NCBI GenBank assembly: GCA_949283905.1
Contig: CASDUB010000091.1
Coordinates: forward strand, 1-19,246
From: an uncultured Lachnospiraceae bacterium
Lineage (GTDB): Bacteria > Bacillota > Clostridia > Lachnospirales > Lachnospiraceae
Length of the DNA stretch: 19,246 bases
Reading direction: 5' to 3'
The number at the start of each line of letters is the position of its first letter. Position 1 is the stretch's first letter. Shown here piece after piece: positions 1 to 8,616 of this stretch. The notes beneath the pieces were generated by a model, which was not told the DNA's origin, made no database searches, and saw only the letters and a program-made list of their open reading frames with translations. The translations under genes were made by a program, and so were the position numbers.

Positions 1-3
1 ACT

Positions 4-10
4 ACCTCCC
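4..10 (-). promoter_or_regulatory. Shine-Dalgarno site for a gene just beyond the left edge
   Basis: Read on the minus strand, the first bases of the window give GGGAGGT, a strong Shine-Dalgarno sequence, with no start codon after it inside the window. A same-strand gene probably begins a few bases beyond the left edge. It would lie about 70 bases downstream of the stop of the glycoside hydrolase gene. I see no hairpin with a T-run between them, so the two could be co-transcribed. Nothing else is visible in bases 1-75 apart from a short TGACGTCA palindrome at 63-70. Confidence 0.45.
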
Positions 11-75
11 ATTAAATGATTTTTTACACTTACGTGCTGAATATTATGAACGCAGTCCACGCTGACGTCATAAAC

Positions 76-2703
76 TTATTTTTTTATAATGCATACATCT
101 CCGAACATTCCCGACGGCTCAAGCACTTCTCTTTCAGGTCCGAAGATTCCTGCTCTGTCGAGAGCATCCCTTGCCGGCGTGTTGGCAACTTCTACGACAA
201 GTTCATTTGCTCCTTCCTTAACAAGCTCAGAAATATTCCAGATATAATCAGGAGTGATTTTCTTGCCTGCGCTCTTACCGTTTACAAAAAGCTCGGCGTT
301 TTCATATACATGTTCTGCCGCGAAGAAATATTCTCCTTTTTCATTTAATGTGACTGTTTTTTCGTAGCGCATAACGCCTGAAAAATCAGGATACATTTTT
401 GATACAGGAACAAGTTTTTCGAGTTTCTGTTCGTCTTTGAAAGCCGGATAGTCGATATATTTAACTTTTGAGAACATCCAATCATCAGATATATTGATTT
501 TCTCAAGCTTATCTGTCTCTTCTTTTCTGAGAACGGCAGTTTCTGTAACAACTGCATCTTCAGGAAGCTCTCCTGTTATAAGAACAAGACTTTCATAAGG
601 TCTTAAATTTATCTCGTTTCCATCGAATCTGCTGCATGTATTTGTCATACCATCGTATCTGTATACATCTGCGTCGATTTCAAAGGCGATCGTTGTCTTT
701 ACATCTTTTGAAAGTGATGTATTAAAGAAAGCATGTACTGAAGTTTTTTCTTTTTCATATCTGTAGTAAAGAAGATCCTCCTGCTTATCCGTAACAACTT
801 CACCCGCAAGTTTCTCGTCGATAAGATACTGAGCCAGCTTATCAAGCGGAACAACATCGCAGCAGTCAAGCCCCCGTTCGATCTTTGTATTGCCGACATA
901 AGGACTGATGACTTCTTCCGGTTTGCTGTTTACAAATATCACTCTGATACCTGCGTTTTTGGCATCCTCGATAACCTTTGTGAGTCGTGCATCGAGGAAT
1001 TTTGTCTCAGGTATGATAATGCAGCTCATTGTTCTGTCATTTATCTTAAGAGATCCATCTTTCATCTCGACCTTGTAATAATCTTTTTTCTCAAAGATAT
1101 CAGTCGCTATAAGCTCAAAGTCGATCTGTCTGATCATGAGTTCCATCATCGGATCCTGTTCCTTCATGGAAACGCTCATCCAGTCCGCTTCGGCAGGATA
1201 TATAATCGCCGCCGCCGGAACATTCTGTCCGTCCGAAAGAAGTTCGCTCATGCGATTTACATATTTCATCAGTTCGGCGAAATACGGAAACTCAGGATTG
1301 TTTCCTCTCGCATAGAAATGCGGAGGACAGTCCTCATCAGGATACTCCGCCATCGAAAAGGCGTGAGGAACAAAATAATTTACGCCCTGGAAAAGCAGAT
1401 AATCTGATATCCACTTCATGGCTTTTACTCCGTAATTCCATCCGTAGGCGCCGAAGGTTTCGCACATAAGGCGTCCCTTTTTCATAGGATCTGTCTGCGC
1501 TGAAGACGCTCCCATCTTTACAAGGCCGTAATGATAGAATTTTCCGTCGCAGTCGGCAGTAACGCCGTGGCGTTCGCCCAAAGGATTACCCGGAATGATC
1601 TGTCCGCCGATGTTATCGATACCAGCCATGTGCTGTCCGCCCATAGCTCTGTAATAATGTCCTGCTCCGCAGCCTAAATGCGAATGCTCTTCATAGTCCT
1701 CAATAACATGTCCTATATACTCTACTCCGTGATCAGAACACCACTGTCCCAACTGGCGTGAAAAGTTCTTCTCATAAAGCTGAGTGACGATATCCATATA
1801 TCTGAATCTTACTGCAGCGTCGAGATCCTCTTTATCGGAAGGAAGCCACAGAAGCGGCAGTGTTTTCTTCCAGTCAGAAGATGAGGCTTCCATCTTCTCC
1901 TGAAGCTCATTGCCCCAGGGAATCGCCATTTTCTTTCTTCCTATCGGATTATTCATCTGATAACCGCCGACATTGTAAAATCCCGGTTCATCGGAAAAGA
2001 ATCCCGAAATCGTTTTTCCGAATTCTTCTTTATATTTTTCATAATGCGGCTCGTAAACCGCTTCTATAAGAGTACTTACCGATTCTGCGTCTATATAGTT
2101 GATATAATCATTGTGAGAACCGAAATCATATGTGGTAAAAGATACGCATATTCTCCAGTTTCCTGCAGGCACATCCCATGTAAGCCATCCGTTTTCATCG
2201 ACTTTATCAGTTATATCCACAGCTTCCGAACATACCGTATCTTTTTCGATCAGAGGCATGGCCACTACGCTCAAAAGCTCCTGCTTATCGATAAGAGGTT
2301 TTTCGATCTTTGTACCGAGGGCGAAATCTATCCACTGTATTCTCTTTGTCATCATCAGGTTGACGTCAAGAGATACGCTTGCAAGCGGACCTACACAATC
2401 GGTAAACTGCATCATCGCATATTTTCTTGCGCGTTCCGGATACTTTTTAGGAATAAGTCCGTTAGCCTGACCCGTAGGAAAATGAGCGTCGTCAAGAATC
2501 CATATCTTCATATCTCTCTTATGACATTCATCGAGGATGATATCGAAATCATGCCACCACTTAGGACCGATAAAGTCAGGATGCGGACGAGATTCAAGGC
2601 AGATCGCGCGTATACCGCATTCATATATTTTTTCTATTTCTGTTCTTAATACTTCTTCCGTCTGTTCTCTGAGCCAGAAGAAAGGGAAAATGTGATTTTT
2701 CAT
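76..2703 (-). CDS. Putative cytoplasmic glycoside hydrolase, GH106/GH2-like
   Basis: Predicted enzyme of 875 residues that probably cleaves a glycosidic bond in an imported oligosaccharide. The substrate is not readable from sequence; alpha-L-rhamnosides are a possibility because the layout recalls GH106. The N-terminal half looks like a TIM barrel, beginning with FPFFW and an ESRPHPDF stretch, with a WILDD strand near residue 70. An SDEPGF motif has Asp238-Glu239 as catalytic candidates, and a CETFGAYGW motif lies further on. The last ~140 residues look like a GH2-type carbohydrate-binding beta-sandwich (ELFVNGK, IWNISELVKEGANELVVEV). There is no signal peptide or membrane segment, so it is probably cytoplasmic. 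The frame extends to a TTG at 2709, but ATG at 2703 is preferred: GGAG lies 10 bases upstream of it and only 4 from the TTG. It is divergent from an AraC-type regulator that is its likely controller. The glycosidase class is fairly sure, the family is not. Confidence 0.8.
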   Translation of the reverse strand: MKNHIFPFFWLREQTEEVLRTEIEKIYECGIRAICLESRPHPDFIGPKWWHDFDIILDECHKRDMKIWILDDAHFPTGQANGLIPKKYPERARKYAMMQFTDCVGPLASVSLDVNLMMTKRIQWIDFALGTKIEKPLIDKQELLSVVAMPLIEKDTVCSEAVDITDKVDENGWLTWDVPAGNWRICVSFTTYDFGSHNDYINYIDAESVSTLIEAVYEPHYEKYKEEFGKTISGFFSDEPGFYNVGGYQMNNPIGRKKMAIPWGNELQEKMEASSSDWKKTLPLLWLPSDKEDLDAAVRFRYMDIVTQLYEKNFSRQLGQWCSDHGVEYIGHVIEDYEEHSHLGCGAGHYYRAMGGQHMAGIDNIGGQIIPGNPLGERHGVTADCDGKFYHYGLVKMGASSAQTDPMKKGRLMCETFGAYGWNYGVKAMKWISDYLLFQGVNYFVPHAFSMAEYPDEDCPPHFYARGNNPEFPYFAELMKYVNRMSELLSDGQNVPAAAIIYPAEADWMSVSMKEQDPMMELMIRQIDFELIATDIFEKKDYYKVEMKDGSLKINDRTMSCIIIPETKFLDARLTKVIEDAKNAGIRVIFVNSKPEEVISPYVGNTKIERGLDCCDVVPLDKLAQYLIDEKLAGEVVTDKQEDLLYYRYEKEKTSVHAFFNTSLSKDVKTTIAFEIDADVYRYDGMTNTCSRFDGNEINLRPYESLVLITGELPEDAVVTETAVLRKEETDKLEKINISDDWMFSKVKYIDYPAFKDEQKLEKLVPVSKMYPDFSGVMRYEKTVTLNEKGEYFFAAEHVYENAELFVNGKSAGKKITPDYIWNISELVKEGANELVVEVANTPARDALDRAGIFGPEREVLEPSGMFGDVCIIKK

Positions 2704-2804
2704 AATCAATCAACTCCGTGCTGCTTTTAATTTGTTAAAATCGACTAATCATATCGAGAATAATATCAAATAATTTACTGTTTTTCGTCCGTGAATTAAT
2801 CCTT

Positions 2805-2833
2805 TTTATATCAATTTCTTAATATTTGTTAAA
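2805..2833 (-). promoter_or_regulatory. Candidate promoter of the glycoside hydrolase gene
   Basis: On the minus strand an extended -10 element, TGATATAAA (2813 down to 2805), lies 17 bases from a poor -35 hexamer TTTAAC (2833 down to 2828). The weak -35 would suit a promoter needing an activator, and it falls inside one copy of the ATTTGTTAAA repeat. A second possible extended -10, TGATATTAT (2768-2760), has no recognisable -35. The choice between them is uncertain. Confidence 0.35.
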
Positions 2834-2878
2834 TTTATCTTCCCTTAAGCATAAACTTTTTTTATTGTTTTTTAACCT

Positions 2879-2884
2879 TATAAT
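2879..2884 (+). promoter_or_regulatory. Candidate -10 box of the AraC-GH39 regulator gene
   Basis: A perfect TATAAT lies about 80 bases ahead of the regulator's start codon, which would give a leader of roughly 75 bases. No good -35 is visible 17 bases upstream, where the sequence is T-rich. The start codon at 2965 has a strong GGAGG at 2954-2958 with 6 bases of spacing. Confidence 0.45.
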
Positions 2885-2964
2885 TGCATTTTCATAATTC
2901 TTAGCTTATCATCTCTTATATCATTTGTTATTTTTGACAGTAAGCTTTCAAATGGAGGTTATAA

Positions 2965-5400
2965 ATGAGTTTTTTCAAGATATTAAACTGTTCCTATACT
3001 ACGAATCAGTCTTCCGGATCTCATTTTCATACAGAATACGAACTCATATTTGTCATCTTCGGCAATATAAAGCTTATATCAGACCGGACAGAATATGATC
3101 TTTCCGCCGAAGATTTCTTTATGGTCAATACCGGTCATGAGCACAGCTGGAAAAGCGATCAGCCGTTTCTTCTTGGAAGCATAATGATAAATCCTGACAC
3201 CCTTTCAACATATTTTGACAATACCCCTGTGCTTTTCGACTGCTGTTCAAAGAAAATCCCTCCCGTCAAAGCCGATCAGATAAGGCAGATCATAAAGCAG
3301 CTGCTTTCTTACGACAGAGCAAGCGACGGACAGGGGCGGATTCTTTACAATAAGCTGGGTTATCAGCTTTTATACCTGCTCACAACCGATTATCAGGCAA
3401 AAAACGACGATCCCATCTGGAATATACCGAGCAAAGGTCTTGACAAACGAACATACGATATACTCAGATACGTAAATCAGAATTACAGACACAATATCTC
3501 CCTTGCCGCTCTTGCCGAAAATCTGAACCTGAGTACTCCTTATCTGTCTAAATTTTTCAAAAACAGATTCGGAATGACGTTTATAGCATATCTTCAAAAA
3601 ATCAGGCTCGAGCACGCCAAAGATGAGATTATAAACACGCAGAAACCGCTTACCCATATCGCTCTTGACAACGGTTTTCCGAATTCGACAAGCTTTATCA
3701 ACAAATTCAAGCAGGAATACTCTCAGACTCCCAGCGAATACAGAAAATCCGCCAAAAAAATCTCTTCGCCGGATGAACAGACCGGAAATTTTAAACATCC
3801 CGATTCATCTTCCGAAGAGATCAACTCCATGGTATCGGCTTACCTTGCAAGCCAGAATATTTCCTCTCCTTCAGTCGTTGCCTCCGAGGAGAATATTTCT
3901 GTATACAGGAACTCACGGTCAGTAAGAACAACTCTTACTTTTAAGAAACCATGGACAAAAATATTAAACATAGGGAATTCGATATCTCTGCTCAGATATG
4001 ACGTGCGCGAGCAGGTGAGATTTTTCAAAGAAGAACTTAATTTTGAATATATTTACATCAACAATCTTTTTCATGACAGCATGAAGATTCATTCCGAGAG
4101 TCCAAACAGCAGATTCAATTTTTCCGAGATAAGAAAAGTTCTGGATTTTATAATTTCTCTCGGAATGCACCCTTACATAGAACTCGAATCTCAGGAAGTT
4201 TCGACTCCGAAACACACGGATACGCATCTTATTGAAGCCAGCGTTCATACGCAGCTTGAGTATTTCAGCAAGAATTTCGAACTGCTCGACAGCTTTATTT
4301 CGTTTCTTATTAAAAGGTACGGCCTTTCGGAACTGTCCCAATGGTATATAAGCCTCGAGCGTTCTACGGCGATAAATAATACCGTACGTGAAAAAGATTA
4401 TTTTAATTATTTTTCAAATATATACTCTGTTATCAAGAGCCGTATACCGGGAATCAAGATAGGCGGACCGGGGTTTACTATAGATTTTCGCGAAAGCACC
4501 ATAGAAAAGTTTCTCACTAACTGGACCGATCACGGCTGCACGCCCGATTTCATAAACCTGTATGTATTTCCTTATATAATGGATCTTTCACTATTGAGAA
4601 CCGGAAAAAACGTCGCCTCTTCCGACAAGAGCTTTTTGTCAAACGTGCTTTCAGGCGTCGATCACTGTCTTCACAGAACAGGCCTCGAAGACAAGGAAAT
4701 ACACGTAACACTTTGGAATTCCACCATATTGACAAGGAACGTACTGCACGACGGACCGTTTAAATCCGCATACATCATAAATACAATGATTGAATGCTGG
4801 AACAAATGCTCCATGCTCGGATACTGGAACGCAACAGATCTTTCTTCCCTGGACGCCGATTCAGAAAACCCTTTATTCGGAGGCAGCGGTCTTATTTCGC
4901 AAAACAATATCAAAAAGCCTTCGTTTTACGCTTTCAGCTTTTTAAACAGTCTTCTGCCTTACCATCTTACAAGCTCAAAGCACGCGATCATCACTACCGA
5001 TGACAAAGGCAGGTTTGCGATATGCTGTCATAATTATAAGCACTTTAATCATCTGTATTACAGCCAGAAGGAAGAAAAAATCAAGATTGAAGAACAGTCT
5101 TCACTGTTCGAAGATATGGATCCGGTTACACTTAAGATCACGATCAACGATCTTCCTGACGGAGAATTTCTGATAAAGCGGCGTTTTGTATCGGAAACAG
5201 CCGGCAACATACAGAATGCATGGCTTCATCTTTGCAAGATCAGTGAACTTTCGCCCGGAGAACTCAGTTATCTCAAATCACAGGCGGAACCCGGTCTGTT
5301 TTACGAAAGGAAACGCTCCGTAAACGGAACTATAATTTTAGAAGAGACCCTTTCTCCTCAGGAGATCAGACTAATAGAGATCGACAGATCAAATAATTAA
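2965..5400 (+). CDS. AraC-family regulator with C-terminal GH39-like sensor domain
   Basis: An 811-residue transcription regulator, probably sugar-responsive, acting on the divergent hydrolase gene and perhaps on itself. Residues ~10-95 form an AraC-type cupin with an HxH pair (His20, His22). Residues ~162-262 are a two-helix-turn-helix AraC domain (helices near 178-200 and 228-250, ending TPSEYRK). A polar, Ser-rich linker follows. Residues ~325-790 resemble a GH39 beta-xylosidase barrel: GIKIGGPGF, KPSFYAF and the WNST region align well with that family. At the acid/base site the family's WNEPN is replaced by LERST, leaving Ser467. At the nucleophile site TEWN reads TLWN, leaving Leu583. 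Both catalytic carboxylates thus seem absent, so I infer a ligand-binding rather than hydrolytic role. There is no signal peptide. The start has GGAGG six bases upstream. The regulator class is certain; loss of catalysis is inferred from a by-eye alignment. Confidence 0.9.
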   Translation: MSFFKILNCSYTTNQSSGSHFHTEYELIFVIFGNIKLISDRTEYDLSAEDFFMVNTGHEHSWKSDQPFLLGSIMINPDTLSTYFDNTPVLFDCCSKKIPPVKADQIRQIIKQLLSYDRASDGQGRILYNKLGYQLLYLLTTDYQAKNDDPIWNIPSKGLDKRTYDILRYVNQNYRHNISLAALAENLNLSTPYLSKFFKNRFGMTFIAYLQKIRLEHAKDEIINTQKPLTHIALDNGFPNSTSFINKFKQEYSQTPSEYRKSAKKISSPDEQTGNFKHPDSSSEEINSMVSAYLASQNISSPSVVASEENISVYRNSRSVRTTLTFKKPWTKILNIGNSISLLRYDVREQVRFFKEELNFEYIYINNLFHDSMKIHSESPNSRFNFSEIRKVLDFIISLGMHPYIELESQEVSTPKHTDTHLIEASVHTQLEYFSKNFELLDSFISFLIKRYGLSELSQWYISLERSTAINNTVREKDYFNYFSNIYSVIKSRIPGIKIGGPGFTIDFRESTIEKFLTNWTDHGCTPDFINLYVFPYIMDLSLLRTGKNVASSDKSFLSNVLSGVDHCLHRTGLEDKEIHVTLWNSTILTRNVLHDGPFKSAYIINTMIECWNKCSMLGYWNATDLSSLDADSENPLFGGSGLISQNNIKKPSFYAFSFLNSLLPYHLTSSKHAIITTDDKGRFAICCHNYKHFNHLYYSQKEEKIKIEEQSSLFEDMDPVTLKITINDLPDGEFLIKRRFVSETAGNIQNAWLHLCKISELSPGELSYLKSQAEPGLFYERKRSVNGTIILEETLSPQEIRLIEIDRSNN

Positions 5401-5401
5401 G

Positions 5402-5464
5402 AAAAAAGCATATTTCCAAAGGGACATCCGCAGCGTCAACTGTTCCCGGTGGAAATATGCTTCT
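5402..5464. terminator. Bidirectional terminator shared by the regulator gene and topB
   Basis: AAGCATATTTCCA (5406-5418) pairs perfectly with TGGAAATATGCTT (5450-5462), and GGGA/TCCC extends the pairing inside. On the minus strand the stem is followed by TTTTTT, a classical intrinsic terminator for topB, whose stop is only two bases away. On the plus strand the tail is CTTT, so termination of the regulator transcript may be less efficient. The hairpin fills the whole gap between the two convergent genes. Confidence 0.85.
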
Positions 5465-7456
5465 TTACTTATAAAAATTCGCCGTATTGTTAAACGCTCT
5501 TCTCATCACAGACTGATTAGCAAGGCGTTTTACATTGTCCGTATGTTTTCTGATAAAATCTTCAAGCTTGTCCATATATTCTTCAGACGTAACTTTTCCG
5601 TCTGCCACATATGACAGCCCTTTTTCCCAGCTTGCAGTAAGATGAGGATTCAGAAGAGATCTTATCGAAGCCGCAACTACATCCGCTATCATCTCGCCGA
5701 GCTGCGTCGGTGTGATAACCTGTGTTTTTTTGTTAAGCGACAGGTAGGATATCGAAACAAGTTTTTTCAGTATCTCGGCTCTTGTCGCCGAAGTGCCTAT
5801 TCCGCTTCCCTTTATCTGGGCTCTCAGTTCTTCGTCTTCTATAAGCTGACCGGCGTTTTCCATCGCAAGTATCATCGAACCGGAAGTATATCTCTTTGGC
5901 GGAGAGGTCTCTCCTTCTTTTATCTCATAACCGCTTACCGGAAGTTTGTCGCCTTTTTTTATAGCTGAGATCATTTCAATCTTTGCAGCATCTACAGTTT
6001 CTTCATCCTGTTCTTCTTTAGTGTTTTTCGTCTGGCTCTTAGAATTTCCGGCAACTTTTAAATATCCTTCGTCAACGAGAACTTTAAAATTAGAATAAAA
6101 AGACTCGTTTTCTATCGTGGCAGTGATCGAAACCTTTTTATAAACTGCCGGAGGATAAAAAATGCTCAAAAACCTTCTCGCGATCAGCTCATAAACATCT
6201 GACGAAAGTTTTGACAGAGACGCAAGACTGTTCATCCCCTGTCCCGTCGGAATAATGGCGTAGTGATCGGTTATCTGCTTATCATTGGTATATCTCGATT
6301 TTCCGATATCTTTATATGACTGCTTCTCCAGCACTTCCCCGGCATATTCCCCGAGAACACCGTGATTTGACAGCCCTTTTATATTCTTAAAGATTTCCTT
6401 TGCCACTGCGCTTGAAAGAACTCTCGCATCTGTTCTAGGATATGTGACGAGTTTTTTTTCATATAATTCCTGAACAACATTCAGCGTCTGATCGGGACTT
6501 ATCTTAAAACGCTTTGAACATTCATTCTGAAGCTCCGCCAGGTTAAACAGAAGCGGCGCATTTTTCGATTCTTTTTTATTTGATATCTGCGCCACAGTCA
6601 TTTCCTGCGGATCGACGGCTCCAAGTTCACCGATAAATTTTTCAGCTTCTTCTTTTTTCAGGAAACCGTTTTCCTTATAAAGAAGCGGCGAACCGTTGTA
6701 TCGGCTTTTAGAGTCACATTTCCATTCCGCCGTGATCTTCGCTGCATTTGCCGAAAGATTCGCAAGAACTCTGTAAAATGATGTTTTTTTGAAATTTCTG
6801 ATCTCCCGCTCTCTCCTTACGACCATTCCGAGAACGCATGTCATTACTCTGCCGACGGATATTGCCTGATATTTTTTCCCGAGAAAGTTCGACACTTCAA
6901 AGCCGTATTTAAGAGTCAGAACTCTGGAAAAATTAATTCCCATCAGATAATCTTCCTTTGCGCGCAGATACGCGGCGTCTGAAAGGGCGTCGTATTCAGA
7001 GAGGTCTTTCGCTTCTCTGATGCCTCGCAGTATCTCCTCTTCGGTCTGCGAATCTATCCACACCCTCTTCTGAACTTTTCCTTTTACATCCGCCATCATC
7101 GCCACAAGACGATATATGTATTCTCCTTCCCTTCCTGAGTCGGTGCATACATATATCGTCTTTACATCTTCACGCTTCAAAAGTCCCGATACGATCCCGA
7201 ACTGTTTTTTTACCGCCGGTATTATCTCGTATTTGAATTCTTCAGGCAAAAAAGGCAATGTATCAAGCGACCATTTTTTATATTTTTCATCATAGACATC
7301 GGGATAGCTCATTGTAACAAGATGTCCGACACACCATGTAACTACATAGCTGTCGGACTCCATGTAACCATCCTTTGACGCCATCTTTTCTTTAAGTGCA
7401 TTTGCGAATTCCCTCGCTACGCTCGGTTTTTCCGCAATAAACAAAGATTTGCTCAA
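5465..7456 (-). CDS. topB: DNA topoisomerase III (type IA)
   Basis: A 663-residue type IA topoisomerase that cuts one DNA strand through a tyrosine and passes the other, resolving recombination and replication intermediates. The N-terminal Toprim domain has SLFIAEKPSVA (Glu9) and the acidic motif TDSGREGEYIYR (Asp106 to Glu112). The active-site tyrosine is Tyr339 in VTYPRTDARVLSS. DHYAIIPTG and GIGTSATRAEIL are further family motifs. No C-terminal zinc finger is present. In the Toprim DxD pair the second Asp is Gly108, a variant I associate with a TopB subgroup carrying D[AS]GREGE. The start is TTG: an in-frame TGA lies two codons upstream and no ATG is near, and AGGAG lies 11 bases ahead. 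Last gene of the operon that begins with the flippase-like gene; it follows asd after 21 bases. Confidence 0.95.
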   Translation of the reverse strand: MSKSLFIAEKPSVAREFANALKEKMASKDGYMESDSYVVTWCVGHLVTMSYPDVYDEKYKKWSLDTLPFLPEEFKYEIIPAVKKQFGIVSGLLKREDVKTIYVCTDSGREGEYIYRLVAMMADVKGKVQKRVWIDSQTEEEILRGIREAKDLSEYDALSDAAYLRAKEDYLMGINFSRVLTLKYGFEVSNFLGKKYQAISVGRVMTCVLGMVVRREREIRNFKKTSFYRVLANLSANAAKITAEWKCDSKSRYNGSPLLYKENGFLKKEEAEKFIGELGAVDPQEMTVAQISNKKESKNAPLLFNLAELQNECSKRFKISPDQTLNVVQELYEKKLVTYPRTDARVLSSAVAKEIFKNIKGLSNHGVLGEYAGEVLEKQSYKDIGKSRYTNDKQITDHYAIIPTGQGMNSLASLSKLSSDVYELIARRFLSIFYPPAVYKKVSITATIENESFYSNFKVLVDEGYLKVAGNSKSQTKNTKEEQDEETVDAAKIEMISAIKKGDKLPVSGYEIKEGETSPPKRYTSGSMILAMENAGQLIEDEELRAQIKGSGIGTSATRAEILKKLVSISYLSLNKKTQVITPTQLGEMIADVVAASIRSLLNPHLTASWEKGLSYVADGKVTSEEYMDKLEDFIRKHTDNVKRLANQSVMRRAFNNTANFYK

Positions 7457-7477
7457 AAGTCAGTATTCTCCTGTGTA

Positions 7478-8563
7478 TTACTTAGCCTGGATATAACCCA
7501 TCTCTACAAGTGATTCTGCGCAAAGCACGGCTCCGCCTGCAGCTCCTCTTACAGTGTTGTGTGAAAGACCTACAAACTTCCAGTCGTAAATGCTGTCCTC
7601 GCGAAGTCTTCCTACGCTTACTCCCATTCCGTTCTCGTAATCTACGTCAAGCTTAACCTGAGGACGGTTATCCTCTGTAAGATACTGAATGAACTGCTTC
7701 GGAGCAGAAGGAAGGTTGTGCTCCTGAGGGAATCCCTTAAAGCTTTCAAGTTTCTCGATAAGCTGCTCTTTAGTAGGCTGTTTACGGAATTTAACAAATA
7801 CAGCGGCAGTATGTCCGTTGAGGACAGGAACACGGATGCACTGACATGTGATCTTAGGCTCTTCAGCTTTTACGATCACGCCGTTTTCGATATGTCCCCA
7901 GATTCTGAGAGGCTCCTGTTCACTCTTTTCTTCCTCTCCTCCGATATAAGGGATGATGTTTTCTACCATTTCAGGCCAGTCTTTAAATGTCTTTCCTGCT
8001 CCTGAGATTGCCTGATATGTTGTAGCAACTACTTCATACGGTTCAAACTCTTTCCATGCCGTAAGAACAGGCGCGTAGCTCTGGATAGAACAATTAGGTT
8101 TAACGGCGATAAAGCCTCTCTTTGTTCCGAGACGTTCTTTCTGATATTTGATGACCTCAAAATGATCCGCGTTGATCTCAGGAACAACCATCGGAACGTC
8201 AGGAGTCCAGCGGTGAGCGCTGTTGTTTGAAACAACAGGAGTCTCTGTTTTAGCATAAGCTTCCTCGATCGCTCTGATCTCGTCTTTTGTCATATCTACT
8301 GCCGAAAATACAAAATCTACTGTTGCAGCTACTTTTTCAACTTCATTTACATTTAATACAACAAGTTTTTTTACGGCTTCAGGCATAGGAGTTGTCATTT
8401 TCCAACGTCCGCCTACAGCCTCTTCATATGTTTTTCCTGCGCTTCTTTCACTTGCCGCAACAGTTACTACTTCAAACCACGGATGATTTTCAAGCAATGA
8501 GATAAATCTCTGTCCGACCATTCCTGTCGCGCCAAGTATACCTACTCTTAATTTGTTCTGCAT
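7478..8563 (-). CDS. asd: Aspartate-semialdehyde dehydrogenase
   Basis: A 361-residue enzyme that reduces aspartyl phosphate to aspartate semialdehyde with NADPH, the branch point to lysine/diaminopimelate, threonine and methionine. The N-terminal Rossmann motif GILGATGMVGQ (residues ~8-18) binds NADP. The catalytic cysteine is Cys158 in KPNCSIQ, and the likely base is His251 in LNGHTAAVF. Length and motifs fit the archaeal/fungal-like Asd type, which also occurs in clostridia, rather than the E. coli type. A very strong GAGGAGG lies ahead of the ATG. The 53 bases between argH and this gene contain no clear promoter or lysine riboswitch, so it is probably read from the upstream operon promoter. 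Cytoplasmic. Confidence 0.95.
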   Translation of the reverse strand: MQNKLRVGILGATGMVGQRFISLLENHPWFEVVTVAASERSAGKTYEEAVGGRWKMTTPMPEAVKKLVVLNVNEVEKVAATVDFVFSAVDMTKDEIRAIEEAYAKTETPVVSNNSAHRWTPDVPMVVPEINADHFEVIKYQKERLGTKRGFIAVKPNCSIQSYAPVLTAWKEFEPYEVVATTYQAISGAGKTFKDWPEMVENIIPYIGGEEEKSEQEPLRIWGHIENGVIVKAEEPKITCQCIRVPVLNGHTAAVFVKFRKQPTKEQLIEKLESFKGFPQEHNLPSAPKQFIQYLTEDNRPQVKLDVDYENGMGVSVGRLREDSIYDWKFVGLSHNTVRGAAGGAVLCAESLVEMGYIQAK

Positions 8564-8616
8564 TTAGTATTTCCTCCTCAAAATAATTTTTTAATATGAC
8601 GAATTGCTGTGTGTCT

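Larger units (their letters stand above)
2730..2930. repeat. Three direct copies of ATTTGTTA, possible regulator operators
   Basis: The divergent intergenic region holds ATTTGTTAAA at 2730-2739 and again at 2824-2833, plus ATTTGTTA at 2923-2930, all in the same orientation. Start-to-start distances are 94 and 99 bases, about nine turns of DNA each. AraC-family proteins often bind direct repeats and may loop DNA, so these are candidate operator half-sites. The region is very AT-rich, so a chance origin cannot be excluded, although fewer than one copy of such an 8-mer would be expected in 260 bases. Confidence 0.35.

Noticed and set aside
2044..2649. Open frame of 201 codons on the plus strand inside the hydrolase gene
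   Set aside because: It lies fully antisense to a clearly conserved gene, has no Shine-Dalgarno, and its translation is rich in Cys, Phe, Ile and Arg, as expected of a shadow frame.
2934..2939. TTGACA consensus -35 just ahead of the regulator gene
   Set aside because: Seventeen bases downstream lies the Shine-Dalgarno and start codon region, with no -10 box; any transcript would start inside the gene.
8564..8616. Possible lysine riboswitch or separate promoter ahead of asd
   Set aside because: The gap is only 53 bases, far too short for a lysine riboswitch, and no convincing -35/-10 pair is present.
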